Source of the DNA: Lysinibacillus sp. 2017
GTDB taxonomy: Bacteria; Bacillota; Bacilli; Bacillales_A; Planococcaceae
Direction: 5' to 3'
Assembly (NCBI RefSeq): GCF_003073375.1
Contig: NZ_CP029002.1
Coordinates: 2,528,001 to 2,592,000, forward strand
Length of the DNA stretch: 64,000 nt
Positions 29,400 through 38,728 of the stretch are shown one piece after another. Both the position numbers and the translations under genes were made by a program. Position 1 is the stretch's first letter; each line of letters opens with the position of its first letter. The notes beneath the pieces are model-generated. The model did no database searches, was not told the origin of the DNA, and saw nothing but the letters and a program-made list of their open reading frames with translations.

Positions 29400-30245
29400 T
29401 TAGCTTTCCTGTATTATTTCAATTGTCTTACTTAAATTTTTTTCGTGTTGGATTGCTTCACTTATAATTGATTGTATAAATGGATAACATGCTTGTTTTT
29501 GGCGGGGATTACATTTTAAATAAAATAACGCCTCTCGCATTACTTCGTTTGGAAAACGTAAGTATTGTAACTTATGCTTTGCTTCCTGTAAGTATGGATG
29601 TTGCTCAAATAAATTCGGCAATTGATATGAAACATTCGGTAATACACGATGAATCCACAAAATTATTTCATCGGTATATTCCCCAACACAAGCTAAATCA
29701 AAATCGACAATTTTTACACCCTTCTCCCCCATCATAAAATTATGATGGACGACATCCCCATGTAAAAGTGTTTTTGGGTTTTCTATTGCATTAGTATCGT
29801 CAATATTTTGTAAGGCATTTGCTGCAATTGATACAATTTTTTTATAGTTTTCTTGAAGTAACATCTTTAACGGCCCCTCATTTTCTATAAAACGCTCGAA
29901 GCGACGATGCCATTTTTCCTTCAACTCATAATTGGGAAGTAATTTGTATGTTTCCCAGTCTACTTCATTCCGCGTTTCATGTAGTGCTTTCAGTGCTTTT
30001 AATGTTTTTTTTTGATCAGACAGCTTTCTATAATCCGCACTTTTCCCTTCATACCATTGCTGTTTTAAAATATGTGCATCTTCATTTTTCTCAGAAATGA
30101 TATGATACGGAAATTGAATTTTTTCTAACTGATTGTGAACCATTTTCACCTTAGTCGCCAAATACACATCTTCATAGTATTTCATAAAAAACGAACCTTT
30201 TGACGATTCCCATTTCCAACAATTTTCTTTAATAACTAATGCCAT
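29400..30245 (-). CDS. CotS/YsxE-like kinase-fold (APH family) spore protein
   Basis: 281 residues with an aminoglycoside-phosphotransferase-like fold. A kinase catalytic loop is visible as L-H-G-D-V-V-H-H-N-F (Asp base, Asn metal ligand) and the DFG-equivalent as K-I-V-D-F-D-L-A. N-terminal blocks W-K-W-E-S-S-K-G-S-F-F-M-K resemble CotS, YutH and YsxE, kinase-like proteins of the spore coat. ATG 30245 is chosen: it overlaps the safA stop codon, and the longer frame only reads the safA repeats out of frame. Whether it phosphorylates anything is not known. Confidence 0.78.
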   Translation of the reverse strand: MALVIKENCWKWESSKGSFFMKYYEDVYLATKVKMVHNQLEKIQFPYHIISEKNEDAHILKQQWYEGKSADYRKLSDQKKTLKALKALHETRNEVDWETYKLLPNYELKEKWHRRFERFIENEGPLKMLLQENYKKIVSIAANALQNIDDTNAIENPKTLLHGDVVHHNFMMGEKGVKIVDFDLACVGEYTDEIILWIHRVLPNVSYQLPNLFEQHPYLQEAKHKLQYLRFPNEVMREALFYLKCNPRQKQACYPFIQSIISEAIQHEKNLSKTIEIIQES

Positions 30246-31141
30246 GACTTCGGTTGATGTGGCATTGGATTCATTGGTTGGTGTGCATCTGGCATCATTT
30301 GCATTGGATTCATTGGTTGGTGTGCACCTGGCATCATTTGCATTGGATTCATTGGTTGTTGTACGCCTGGCATCATTTGCATTGGATAAGGCATCGGCAT
30401 CATTTGTGAGCAACAAGGATTCGGCATGCACATCATTTGGTGAATGTCTTCATAATAATGCTGGACTTGTTGCTCACGGTCATTGCATGACCAATCTTCT
30501 TTCGTCGGTGATTCTTCGCGTCGCGCTGGTAATACACGCGGTGGTTCTACCATTTGGACACCGTGACAATATGGACAAACTGGCTGTTGGGGCATCATTT
30601 GGGGCATCATTTGCGGGTGAAAATGTGGCTGCATCGGTTGCATAACCGGCTGTTCAATAAAAATTGGCTGTTGGGGCTGTGGGGCTGGTTGCTGAATAAT
30701 AATTGGCTGCTGTGGCATCATTTGCGGCATTTGAACAGGCTGTGGCTGTGGGGCAACCATTGATTGTTCAATTGTTGGTTGAAAATGAAGATGCGTCTGC
30801 TGCCAATTTGGAAACGGCATCGGTTGCGGTGCGGGTTGAGGCATCGGTTGGTAATAGATATCCCCTTGCCAAATCGGTTTCTGCGGCATAGGCTGTGGGG
30901 CAACTGGAGCTTTCGTTGGCACTTCTTTCACCGGCTTTGGCTGCTCCTTTACAACGGTTTGTTGCATAACTTCTTTTTCTTTTTTAGGCATATTTTCTGG
31001 CAAATAAATTTCCATTCCTGGAACGATATAATCTGGGTTAGCTAAATGAGCATTTAGTCTTTTTAGCTCATCAAACCCAATTGCGTATTGCTTGGCAATT
31101 TTCCACAATGTATCCCCTTTTTGAACAATATGAACGCGCAC
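30236..31141 (-). CDS. safA: SafA-like spore coat assembly protein
   Basis: 301 residues. An N-terminal LysM domain (residues 2-47, V-Q-K-G-D-T-L-W-K-I-A, ending P-G-M-E-I-Y-L-P) is followed by a Pro/Gln/Met-rich low-complexity region and a C-terminal 13-residue repeat (N-P-M-Q-M-M-P-G-A-H-Q-P, three near copies). B. subtilis SafA has the same layout and localises at the cortex-coat interface, binding peptidoglycan through LysM. It starts with GTG 31141 (GGAGG 6 nt upstream). It is coupled by overlap to the kinase-fold gene and divergent from niaR. Confidence 0.9.
   Translation of the reverse strand: MRVHIVQKGDTLWKIAKQYAIGFDELKRLNAHLANPDYIVPGMEIYLPENMPKKEKEVMQQTVVKEQPKPVKEVPTKAPVAPQPMPQKPIWQGDIYYQPMPQPAPQPMPFPNWQQTHLHFQPTIEQSMVAPQPQPVQMPQMMPQQPIIIQQPAPQPQQPIFIEQPVMQPMQPHFHPQMMPQMMPQQPVCPYCHGVQMVEPPRVLPARREESPTKEDWSCNDREQQVQHYYEDIHQMMCMPNPCCSQMMPMPYPMQMMPGVQQPMNPMQMMPGAHQPMNPMQMMPDAHQPMNPMPHQPKSWH
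30262..30378. repeat. Three tandem 39-bp repeats at the 3' end of safA
   Basis: Units at 30262-30300, 30301-30339 and 30340-30378, with only a few substitutions. Each encodes one 13-residue N-P-M-Q-M-M-P-x-x-x-Q-P unit. A partial fourth unit follows at the safA-proximal side. Confidence 0.93.
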
Positions 31142-31265
31142 ATCATTCCTCCTTTTCTCGTATTAGCATATGCGTAAGTTTACGCGTTGCCACAATCTTC
31201 ACATCCTGTCATTCAATCTTGTGTTACACTAAATATACGAGTTTTGTCATTTAGAGGTGAAAATA

Positions 31266-31793
31266 ATGAAAAAATTATTAGGTGAAGAGCGTAGGCATGA
31301 GTTGCTTGCCTTATTAAAAAACGCAAAACAACCATTAACTGGTGCTGATTTAGCAAAGCATACAAATGTGTCACGCCAAGTTATCGTTAATGATATGAAT
31401 TTATTAAAAGCACGTAACGAGCCCATCGTTGCGACAAGTCAAGGTTATATATTCATGCACAATATGCAACAAACACGCTTTGAGCGAAAAATTGTTTGTA
31501 TGCATTCATCTGAGCAAACAAAAGAAGAGTTATTTATGTTGGTGGACTGTGGTGTCACTGTAGAAAATGTTATTGTCGAACATCCAGTATACGGTGAGAT
31601 TACCGCTTCTATCATGGTCTCTAATCGTATTGAAGTTGAACATTTTGTGAAGCGTGTCAATGAAACAAATTCTCTCTACTTATCTGCTTTAACTGATGGC
31701 ACCCATTTACACGTCATTAGTGCTACTTCTGAGGAAAACTTAGATTTAGCAGAAAAAAAGTTACGCGAACACGGAATTTTAGTGGAAAATTAG
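31266..31793 (+). CDS. niaR: NiaR (YrxA) transcription repressor of NAD synthesis
   Basis: 175 residues. N-terminal winged helix (E-R-R-H-E-L-L-x-L-L, then T-G-A-D-L-A-K-H-T-N-V-S-R-Q-V-I-V-N-D) and the C-terminal 3H domain with conserved His residues in M-H-S-S-E, V-E-H-P-V-Y-G-E-I and H-L-H-V-I. It represses nad genes when nicotinic acid is high. ATG 31266 has GAGGTGA 6 nt upstream; the longer GTG frame overlaps that SD. In B. subtilis it adjoins nadB/nadA/nadC and nifS; none is here. Confidence 0.93.
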   Translation: MKKLLGEERRHELLALLKNAKQPLTGADLAKHTNVSRQVIVNDMNLLKARNEPIVATSQGYIFMHNMQQTRFERKIVCMHSSEQTKEELFMLVDCGVTVENVIVEHPVYGEITASIMVSNRIEVEHFVKRVNETNSLYLSALTDGTHLHVISATSEENLDLAEKKLREHGILVEN

Positions 31794-31834
31794 TTTAGAA
31801 TTAAAACATTAATTGCATATTTTTTAAGCAAAGG

Positions 31835-31874
31835 GCCACAAACGCTGTCAAATACACGTTTGTGGCTTATTTTT
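31835..31874 (+). terminator. Terminator of niaR
   Basis: A perfect 10-bp stem GCCACAAACG / CGTTTGTGGC followed by TTATTTTTTT on the + strand. Confidence 0.92.
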
Positions 31875-32017
31875 TTAATTTCCTATAATCTACTCCTACT
31901 ATTTTTTATGTCATTTATTACTTTAAATAAAAATTATTCAAAAACGCCCTATTGCATAGTAATTAATTTTTATTTATATTTATACGTATAGAGACAATTT
32001 TATAAGGAGTGACCTAC

Positions 32018-32479
32018 ATGCAATATTCAATAATAAATGACGTTCATACAAATCTTAAAATTCAACTAAGCGCTTTCGCGGAATATCAAGATGATCTCCA
32101 TCCTTCAAGTGCTTTAGATGAAACGATTGGGCAAATTAAACAAGAGCTACTAAGTGGTTCCCAAATATTAATAGGCACTATAAATGAGCAGCCTGTAGCT
32201 ACCGTTCGCTTTCAAATTCAGGAACAAGCATTATATTTTTATCGCCAATCCGTTTTACCCAAAGAGCAGGGTAATGGCTATGCGAAAAAATTAGTAGCCG
32301 CTCTTGAAAACTATGCAAAGAAACAAAATCTAAATGAAGTGCAATGTAAAGTGCGTTATAGTGTCCCACGTAATCTATATTTATATGCATCTCTCGATTA
32401 TGAAATTATTGATGAGTTTGATGTCATCAAATCCTGTGGTGCTTCAATTAAAACCGTGACAATGGCGAAAAAATTATAA
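32018..32479 (+). CDS. GNAT family N-acetyltransferase
   Basis: 153 residues with the GNAT fold. The acetyl-CoA pyrophosphate loop is P-K-E-Q-G-N-G-Y-A-K-K-L (the Q/R-x-x-G-x-G/A motif), preceded by the strand V-A-T-V-R-F and followed by a central Y-A-S-L-D-Y-E block. Substrate unknown. ATG 32018 has AAGGAG 8 nt upstream; a GTG at 32009 would overlap the SD. Monocistronic, with a hairpin downstream. Confidence 0.85.
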   Translation: MQYSIINDVHTNLKIQLSAFAEYQDDLHPSSALDETIGQIKQELLSGSQILIGTINEQPVATVRFQIQEQALYFYRQSVLPKEQGNGYAKKLVAALENYAKKQNLNEVQCKVRYSVPRNLYLYASLDYEIIDEFDVIKSCGASIKTVTMAKKL

Positions 32480-32485
32480 AAATAG

Positions 32486-32522
32486 AGGTGAATCAAAAGC
32501 ACAAGCTTCTGACTCACCTTTT
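32486..32522 (+). terminator. Terminator between GNAT and DCC genes
   Basis: A stem AGGTGA..TCA..AGC / GCT..TGA..TCACCT with a 4-nt loop, then TTTT. It lies between convergent genes and may serve both. Confidence 0.75.
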
Positions 32523-32527
32523 AGTCT

Positions 32528-32920
32528 TTATGATAAAAATCGATTCTTTTGTTCGGCTGTTGGCAGCATGCACTGCTCTTTCTTTCCAAACCATTTATAG
32601 CGATTTTTCGCAATCCATTTGTATATCACATCTCGTATAGGTTTAGGAACAAAGATTGCTATAGATAGCCATTTCCATAATCCCGTTAACTTGCGTGCAA
32701 TTTTTAATGCTGCAGTTGATTCCGTAAAAAATTGTCCATCTTCAATCAATACGATACTTTCCGTATTTTTTGGTACGTTATATTTTTCTAATAACGCGAT
32801 TCCTGCATCACTTTGAAGCGAAGCAAATTGAAAAATTCCTTTTGGATCACGCTTTAAAATAAACTGCACGCTAAAATCACATAAATTACATTCCCCATCA
32901 AAAAGTATAACTGGACTCAC
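32528..32920 (-). CDS. DCC family thiol-disulfide oxidoreductase, YuxK-like
   Basis: 130 residues. The family signature D-G-E-C-N-L-C (residues 8-14) provides a C-x-x-C redox pair in a thioredoxin-like fold, with F-A-S-L-Q-S and a C-terminal Y-K-W-I-A-K-N-R-Y-K-W-F-G-K. Physiological substrate unknown. It starts with GTG 32920 after GAGGTGA, directly downstream of pheA. Confidence 0.88.
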   Translation of the reverse strand: MSPVILFDGECNLCDFSVQFILKRDPKGIFQFASLQSDAGIALLEKYNVPKNTESIVLIEDGQFFTESTAALKIARKLTGLWKWLSIAIFVPKPIRDVIYKWIAKNRYKWFGKKEQCMLPTAEQKNRFLS

Positions 32921-32931
32921 GCTTATTCACC

Positions 32932-33804
32932 TCATTCTGGTGTAACGTATGTAAAGTAAGTGCCGAGTGATTTGACCTGACAACCAAGTGCTGTTAATTC
33001 TTCCATCGCACCTTTCATCATCGGTACTTCTTCATCTGCAAGTATATCAATAATAAAGAAATAATTCCCTAAACCTGTTTTTAGAGGACGCGATTCAATT
33101 TTACTTAAATTCAATTTACGCCACGCAAAGACTGATAACACTTGGTGAAGAGCCCCTGAAACATCTGTCGGTAATGTTAGCATAAAAGTCGTTTTTGGCT
33201 GTGCCTGTAGTGGTACAAGGCCATGACGGATGTTATGTTTTGATAATACGAAGAAGCGCGTATGATTGAAATGGAAATCATGAATATTCTCACGAGCAAT
33301 ATGTAAGCCGTATTTTTCAGCCGCTGAAGCGTTCGCAACTGCTGCAATACAACGATCTTCGGTATTCGAAACAAACTCTGCTGCTGCTGCAGTTGATGCA
33401 TATGGTGTTTGTTTCACATTCATATGATTGTAGTACAAATATTTATGACATTGTGCCAGTGCATGTGGATGAGAATAGATTTCTTCTAATCCTTCTAAAT
33501 CATCCGCATATTTTTTATTAACAAGCAAATGCTGTTGAATTTTAGACATCACTTCTGCGGTTACAAATAGATTGGCTTCATGATACAAATAGTCTACTGT
33601 TAGTGGAACTGAACCCTCAAGCGCATTTTCTACAGGTACAACTGCAAGCTCCACTTTCCCTTCTGATACGGCTTCAATACATTCTGGAATTGATTTATAC
33701 GGAACATGCCAATCGTTTGGGAACAGGCCTTTCGTCGCTAAATAGGTAAAAGAAGCTTCCGGACCTAAATAAGCTATTCGTTTTTCCCACGTATTATTAG
33801 ACAT
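32932..33804 (-). CDS. pheA: Prephenate dehydratase
   Basis: 290 residues. Dehydratase domain (about 8-190, with Y-L-G-P-E-A-S-F-T, the substrate-region N-T-E-D-R-C, and the catalytic T-R-F in N-H-T-R-F-F-V-L) and a C-terminal ACT domain with E-S-R-P for phenylalanine feedback. It converts prephenate to phenylpyruvate. ATG 33804 has GGAGG 7 nt upstream; the longer frame starts over the SD. Follows pheB and obg as in B. subtilis. Confidence 0.97.
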   Translation of the reverse strand: MSNNTWEKRIAYLGPEASFTYLATKGLFPNDWHVPYKSIPECIEAVSEGKVELAVVPVENALEGSVPLTVDYLYHEANLFVTAEVMSKIQQHLLVNKKYADDLEGLEEIYSHPHALAQCHKYLYYNHMNVKQTPYASTAAAAEFVSNTEDRCIAAVANASAAEKYGLHIARENIHDFHFNHTRFFVLSKHNIRHGLVPLQAQPKTTFMLTLPTDVSGALHQVLSVFAWRKLNLSKIESRPLKTGLGNYFFIIDILADEEVPMMKGAMEELTALGCQVKSLGTYFTYVTPE

Positions 33805-33855
33805 TATACTACCTCCACTTATCAAGTTCTAAATTTTCAGTAAATTAATCGTAAA

Positions 33856-33905
33856 GAAAGGGCTGTCCCTTAAATATCCCTATAAGACACCCTTGAGACA
33901 GCCTT
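33856..33905 (-). terminator. Hairpin between pheB and pheA
   Basis: Outer arms GGCTGTC / GACAGCC with a partly paired interior and TTTCTTT on the minus strand. It would separate pheA transcription from the obg-pheB unit. Confidence 0.65.
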
Positions 33906-33914
33906 ATTCTTTTA

Positions 33915-34370
33915 TTATAGTGCACCCGAGCTAATAACTTCTGCTGATTCAACAAAATCTAGCTGTTTTAAACTTCGAATGAGCTCATCCAAGTCATTAG
34001 TCATGCTTGTCACATCAAGTGATAATGTCACATTGGCACGCCCTTGAATTGGAATCGTCTGGTGAATCGTCAACACATTACAATGTGCTTCTGAAACGGT
34101 TTCGAGTAGCTTGGCAAGTGTTCCTTTACGATCTTGCAATTGAAGAAAGACCGTTAGTATACGTTCTTGCACAATCGAGTGGAAAGGAAAAACAGCGTCA
34201 CGATACTTATAAAAAGCGCTTCGAGACAAATCGACCTCTTTCACAGCATCCCATATAGAGGCAACAGTACCATTTTGAAGTAACTGCTTTGCCTCTAACG
34301 TTTTTTGCATAGCATCAGTTAATACGTCTTCACGCACTAAATAGTAGCGTTGATTCGCAACGTTTTTCAT
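33915..34370 (-). CDS. pheB: ACT domain-containing protein PheB
   Basis: 151 residues: an N-terminal region with a helix-turn-helix-like segment (about 40-65, D-L-S-R-S-A-F-Y-K-Y-R-D) and a C-terminal ACT domain (about 70-147). PheB was once called chorismate mutase, but the fold is ACT; it is more likely regulatory. It lies between obg and pheA as in B. subtilis. Confidence 0.92.
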   Translation of the reverse strand: MKNVANQRYYLVREDVLTDAMQKTLEAKQLLQNGTVASIWDAVKEVDLSRSAFYKYRDAVFPFHSIVQERILTVFLQLQDRKGTLAKLLETVSEAHCNVLTIHQTIPIQGRANVTLSLDVTSMTNDLDELIRSLKQLDFVESAEVISSGAL

Positions 34371-34388
34371 CGTACTCCCCCTACACCA

Positions 34389-35678
34389 TTAGTCTACAAA
34401 GTCGAATTCAAATTCCATCAAGCGAACTGTGTCGCCATTTTCGGCACCACGTTTACGTAACGCTTCATCGACACCCATTGCACGTAATTGACGGGCAAAG
34501 CGACGAATACCGTCTTCACGGCTAAAGTCTGTCATTTTGAATAGACGTTCAATTGTATAACCAGAAAGAACGTATGCACCATCATCATCACGAGTAACTT
34601 CGAAGTCCCCGCCTTTACCTTCGTGTTTATAAAGAACAACTGCATCTGATTCTTCATCTTCCATATCATTAAGTAAGAAGTTAGGTGTTACTTCTAGTAA
34701 GTCAGCGATTTCAAATAATACTGGTTTTAAACCTTGGCGAGATATGGCTGAAACTGGGAAGATTTTAATGTCTTCTCCGATTTTCTTTTTGAACTCGATT
34801 AAGTTTTCTTCTGCATTTGGCATGTCCATTTTGTTGGCAACAATAATTTGTGGTCGCTCTAAAAGACGTAAATTGTATTGTTCTAATTCATTGTTAATCG
34901 TTACAAAGTCATCATACGGTTCGCGACCTTCTAAACCTGCCATATCGATTACGTGTACGATTACGCGTGTACGCTCGATATGTCGAAGGAATTGCATACC
35001 AAGACCTATACCTTGGTGAGCGCCTTCGATTAATCCAGGTAAATCTGCCATTGCAAATGAACGATGATCTTCTGTTTCAACCATACCTAAGTTCGGTACG
35101 ATTGTTGTGAAGTGATACGCACCAATTTTTGGTTTTGCTGAAGAAACAACTGATAATAATGTTGATTTACCTACAGATGGGAAACCAACTAAACCAACGT
35201 CAGCTAATACTTTTAATTCTAAAATAACTTCTAATTCTTCACCTGGTTCGCCTTTTTCTGCAAGCTCTGGTGCTGGATTCGAAGGTGTTGAGAAACGACA
35301 GTTACCACGACCACCGCGACCTGCTTTTGCGACAACCGCTTGTTGACCATGTTCTACTAAATCGGCAATTACTGTTTTCGTTTCTGCATTCATTACTACT
35401 GTACCTGGTGGAACTTTAACGATTAAATCATCTGCATGACGTCCGTGCATCCCTTTACTCATCCCGTGCTCTCCACGCTCTGCTTTAAAGTGACGTTTGT
35501 AACGGAAATCCATTAACGTACGTAATCCTTCTTCAACTTCAAAAATAACGTTACCACCACGGGCACCATCACCACCAGCTGGACCACCATTTGGTACATA
35601 TTTTTCGCGACGGAAGGCAACCATACCATCTCCACCGTCTCCACCTTTAACGTAAATCTTTACGTGATCGACAAACAT
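34389..35678 (-). CDS. obg: GTPase Obg/CgtA
   Basis: 429 residues: glycine-rich OBG fold (1-158), GTPase domain with G-F-P-S-V-G-K-S-T (G1), D-L-P-G-L-I-E-G (G3) and N-K-M-D (G4), and a C-terminal TGS-like OCT domain (about 350-429), present in Firmicutes. Essential, 50S-ribosome associated, and needed for Spo0A activation in B. subtilis. It starts at ATG 35678 after AGGAG and lies 5 nt from spo0B. Confidence 0.98.
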   Translation of the reverse strand: MFVDHVKIYVKGGDGGDGMVAFRREKYVPNGGPAGGDGARGGNVIFEVEEGLRTLMDFRYKRHFKAERGEHGMSKGMHGRHADDLIVKVPPGTVVMNAETKTVIADLVEHGQQAVVAKAGRGGRGNCRFSTPSNPAPELAEKGEPGEELEVILELKVLADVGLVGFPSVGKSTLLSVVSSAKPKIGAYHFTTIVPNLGMVETEDHRSFAMADLPGLIEGAHQGIGLGMQFLRHIERTRVIVHVIDMAGLEGREPYDDFVTINNELEQYNLRLLERPQIIVANKMDMPNAEENLIEFKKKIGEDIKIFPVSAISRQGLKPVLFEIADLLEVTPNFLLNDMEDEESDAVVLYKHEGKGGDFEVTRDDDGAYVLSGYTIERLFKMTDFSREDGIRRFARQLRAMGVDEALRKRGAENGDTVRLMEFEFDFVD

Positions 35679-35683
35679 TTATT

Positions 35684-36208
35684 TCACTCCTCATGTATGT
35701 GAATGACAAATTTCCAAGACGAATCTGTCTCTTCTATTGTTTCCACATTCAATATATTCTGTTCTGTAGAAAAGCACGATTGTTGCCATTTACCTTTTAA
35801 ATGAAACGTAATCGTACAATCCTTTTCGTTTGTTTCAATATTCATCTGCAATTGTTGCTCTTCATATGGACTTAGCCCATCATAAACATGAATAATTGTT
35901 TTTTCCAAGTATTGAACAATTGCTTCATCATACTCGCTATTTACGGGCGAAAGTACGTGACTTGTCACTTGCATCTGTAAAGCAGGATATCGCCAATTTA
36001 CTGTTTGAAACCATTCTACCGTCTTTGGTAATTTAAGTCGATTGACATTCGAAAGTATTTTACAATGTTCAGATAATTGTTCAATCACCTTCTTAGCTTC
36101 TTCTACTCGTTCTAAATCTAAATTCATTTGAATTAAATGAAGATGGTTTAAATAATCATGATTTGCGTAGCGTAACGCTTCATTGACAGTTAAAGTTGGA
36201 ACGGTCAT
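35684..36208 (-). CDS. spo0B: Sporulation initiation phosphotransferase Spo0B
   Basis: 174 residues. The phospho-accepting His lies in R-Y-A-N-H-D-Y-L-N-H-L-H-L-I-Q (H17), the helical-hairpin dimerisation motif of Spo0B. A degenerate GHKL-like C-terminal domain follows. It passes phosphate from Spo0F to Spo0A. The protein is divergent and was assigned from this motif and the obg neighbour. Confidence 0.9.
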   Translation of the reverse strand: MTVPTLTVNEALRYANHDYLNHLHLIQMNLDLERVEEAKKVIEQLSEHCKILSNVNRLKLPKTVEWFQTVNWRYPALQMQVTSHVLSPVNSEYDEAIVQYLEKTIIHVYDGLSPYEEQQLQMNIETNEKDCTITFHLKGKWQQSCFSTEQNILNVETIEETDSSWKFVIHIHEE

Positions 36209-36331
36209 TTTTACACACTCCGTTTTACAGTTTCATCACTAGTATAACAAGTTTTTTATCATTTTTCCTTCTATACCTCATACAAATGATGCATAAAATA
36301 CTATAGGAAAATTTCAATTATCCATCCAAAA

Positions 36332-36360
36332 AAAAGGACTGCAATAAATGCAGTCCTTTA
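36332..36360 (-). terminator. Terminator of the rplU-prp-rpmA operon
   Basis: Perfect stem AAAGGACTGCA (36333-36343) / TGCAGTCCTTT (36349-36359) followed by a strong T tract on the minus strand. It ends the ribosomal operon upstream of spo0B. Confidence 0.92.
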
Positions 36361-36370
36361 ATTGCAAGAA

Positions 36371-37022
<652 letters not shown>

Positions 37023-37037
37023 CCGATCACCTCAAAA

Positions 37038-37346
37038 TTAAGCGTTGATAGTTTCAACTACTAATTTAGTATATGGTTGACGGTGACCTTGTTTACGACG
37101 GTAGTTCTTTTTCGCTTTAAGTTTGAAAACAGTAATTTTCTTTTGCTTACCTTCTTTAACAACTTTCGCTGTTACAGTAGCGCCAGCAACAGTTGGAGCT
37201 CCAACTTTAACTGTTTCTCCACCTACGAATAAAACTTTGTCAAAAGTAACGATTTCGTCAGCAGCCATACCTAGTTTTTCAACATAGATTTCTTGACCTG
37301 CTTCAACTTTGATTTGTTTACCACCAGTTTCGATAATTGCGTACAT
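37038..37346 (-). CDS. rplU: 50S ribosomal protein L21
   Basis: 102 residues with the standard start [11 protein letters not shown] and the rRNA-binding C-terminus [14 protein letters not shown]. First gene of rplU-prp-rpmA. GGAGGTG precedes the start, at the end of the L21 leader. Confidence 0.98.
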   Translation of the reverse strand: MYAIIETGGKQIKVEAGQEIYVEKLGMAADEIVTFDKVLFVGGETVKVGAPTVAGATVTAKVVKEGKQKKITVFKLKAKKNYRRKQGHRQPYTKLVVETINA

Positions 37347-37458
37347 ATAAATGCACCTCCTCTTAGACTCAGACTCGCCCGTAATTGCAGGTGACCTCTA
37401 GTAGGTACTTAAACCTGTTCAGCGCGGTTGCAGTAGCACGGGTGCTACAAACATTAAC
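37347..37458 (-). promoter_or_regulatory. L21 leader RNA
   Basis: About 110 nt of structured 5' UTR before rplU. On the minus strand a GTAGCACCCGTGCTAC palindromic hairpin is followed by conserved GAACAGG..AAGTACCTACTAGAGGTCACCTG and ends at the rplU SD. Location and layout match the Firmicute L21 leader, believed to mediate autoregulation by a protein of the operon. Confidence 0.8.
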
Positions 37459-37464
37459 ATTAAA

Positions 37465-37493
37465 ATACTACCATATCCAACATTTCAAGTCAA
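37465..37493 (-). promoter_or_regulatory. SigA promoter of rplU
   Basis: TTGACT (37493-37488), 17 nt, TAGTAT (37470-37465) on the minus strand. It overlaps the 3' end of spoIVFB (stop at 37485). The start site should be near 37458. Confidence 0.8.
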
Positions 37494-38096
37494 CCTGTTC
37501 ATTACAAGTTTTTCAAATGCTGAACGGTATTTCCGATTTCTCCACTCTCCTATTACTTTGCTCCACAAAAAGAGACTTATGACTACTAGGGATAGAGAAC
37601 GGGGTAGCAAATATAATAGTACGATAATTATTGCGGTAAGTAAATAGAAAGATATGGTTAAATACCTTTCATAGACGATAATTTTTTTATAATGATTTAA
37701 TAACAGAAAACACAGAATTTTCGCGCCATCTAATGGCCAAATTGGCACTAGATTCACCGCTAATAAAAGGAGTTGTATTTCGATAAATGACGTGCTCAAA
37801 TTTTCAGGTAACATGCCAGCCATCACTATACCAAAACAAGTTGCTATAGGTCCTCCCAGTGCAATTAGTGTCATTTGGTTGTAGGAAAGCTGTAATTCAT
37901 TTTTTAATGTTATTTCTCCACCGTAAGGCATGATAATACAGCGCTGGATTTTCGCTCCAACAAGTTTGGCCGCAAGCAAATGGCCTAACTCATGAACCAA
38001 AAGCGAAATAATTAAAACACTATAGAGTGCAATATTCCCATAAAGTACAATCAAAAAAAGCAGTAGCATAAAAAGTGGATGAATGCTTAGTTTCAT
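37485..38096 (-). CDS. spoIVFB: Stage IV sporulation site-2 protease SpoIVFB
   Basis: 203 residues of membrane metalloprotease. The zinc motif H-E-L-G-H (about residue 35-39) and the downstream N-L-V-P-I-W-P-L-D-G motif with the third ligand Asp are present. In B. subtilis it cleaves pro-SigK in the mother cell. ATG 38096 is chosen: it overlaps the spoIVFA stop as ATGA, indicating coupling. The longer frame would extend into spoIVFA without an SD. Confidence 0.95.
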   Translation of the reverse strand: MKLSIHPLFMLLLFLIVLYGNIALYSVLIISLLVHELGHLLAAKLVGAKIQRCIIMPYGGEITLKNELQLSYNQMTLIALGGPIATCFGIVMAGMLPENLSTSFIEIQLLLLAVNLVPIWPLDGAKILCFLLLNHYKKIIVYERYLTISFYLLTAIIIVLLYLLPRSLSLVVISLFLWSKVIGEWRNRKYRSAFEKLVMNRLT

Positions 38097-38641
38097 TGAT
38101 GCTGCTCTTTTAACCACTGTGTTGTTTGTTTTAAATTATAAATCATGCCATCTTTTTCAATTTGAATATACAGATTTCCTTTTTCTTTCGTCGCAATTTG
38201 TGCGCCTTTCGAAACTGAAGTATAAGGTAAAACGGCAAATTGGTCGACATAGCCAAATGTTACAGATAAACCATTCTCATAAAGAATGGAAATGGTTTTC
38301 CCATTGTATTTTGTATGACCAGTAAAAACGACGAGCCCATCATACAAAGCATTCAAAACAATCGGCTGTTCATAAGTAAGTAAAAACCCTTCGTTATACC
38401 GAGCGATTGTTTTATACATTAATAGCTGTTCAATGGATGGATCCGCTGAAACCGTAATTTGTCTATCCTTATTAAAGCTAATGTCCATCAACACCTCACG
38501 CATAAACAATAAATCTTCGGAGCTGTAAATCACTTTATTAATGTTGCGTTTCATCGTTAAATCTCCGTACGTGTCACTAATATAAATTGTGACGAATAAT
38601 ACAAACGCGATGAGCCATTTCCATTTTTTCAAGCCCACCAT
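38093..38641 (-). CDS. spoIVFA: SpoIVFA-like stage IV sporulation protein
   Basis: 182 residues: one membrane segment (about 8-22) and an extracytoplasmic M23-like domain (about 70-175; N-G-L-S-V-T-F-G-Y and V-S-K-G-A-Q-I-A-T) lacking obvious zinc ligands. It is clearly shorter than B. subtilis SpoIVFA (264 residues), mainly because the N-terminal cytoplasmic part is missing. It would tether and inhibit SpoIVFB. The start is uncertain (ATG 38641, or TTG three codons later). Confidence 0.82.
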   Translation of the reverse strand: MVGLKKWKWLIAFVLFVTIYISDTYGDLTMKRNINKVIYSSEDLLFMREVLMDISFNKDRQITVSADPSIEQLLMYKTIARYNEGFLLTYEQPIVLNALYDGLVVFTGHTKYNGKTISILYENGLSVTFGYVDQFAVLPYTSVSKGAQIATKEKGNLYIQIEKDGMIYNLKQTTQWLKEQHQ

Positions 38642-38689
38642 CCCATCTTTTTTCTCTACTATATGTTATCTTCACCAATACAATTCAAA

Positions 38690-38723
38690 AAAAGAAGCTA
38701 CCCATGAAATTGGCAGCTTCTTA
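38690..38723 (-). terminator. Terminator of minD
   Basis: Stem AAGAAGCT.CC / GG..AGCTTCTT with a T7 run on the minus strand. Confidence 0.88.
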
Positions 38724-38728
38724 CGAAA

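Noticed and set aside
30262-30378. Possible CRISPR-like array
   Set aside because: The repeats are contiguous with no spacers and encode the SafA C-terminus.
30245-30431. Longer N-terminus of the kinase-fold protein
   Set aside because: It only reads the safA repeats in another frame; ATG 30245 has the normal overlap start.
30244-30645. 133-residue + strand ORF with repeats
   Set aside because: It is the antisense shadow of the safA repeats; no SD and no family.
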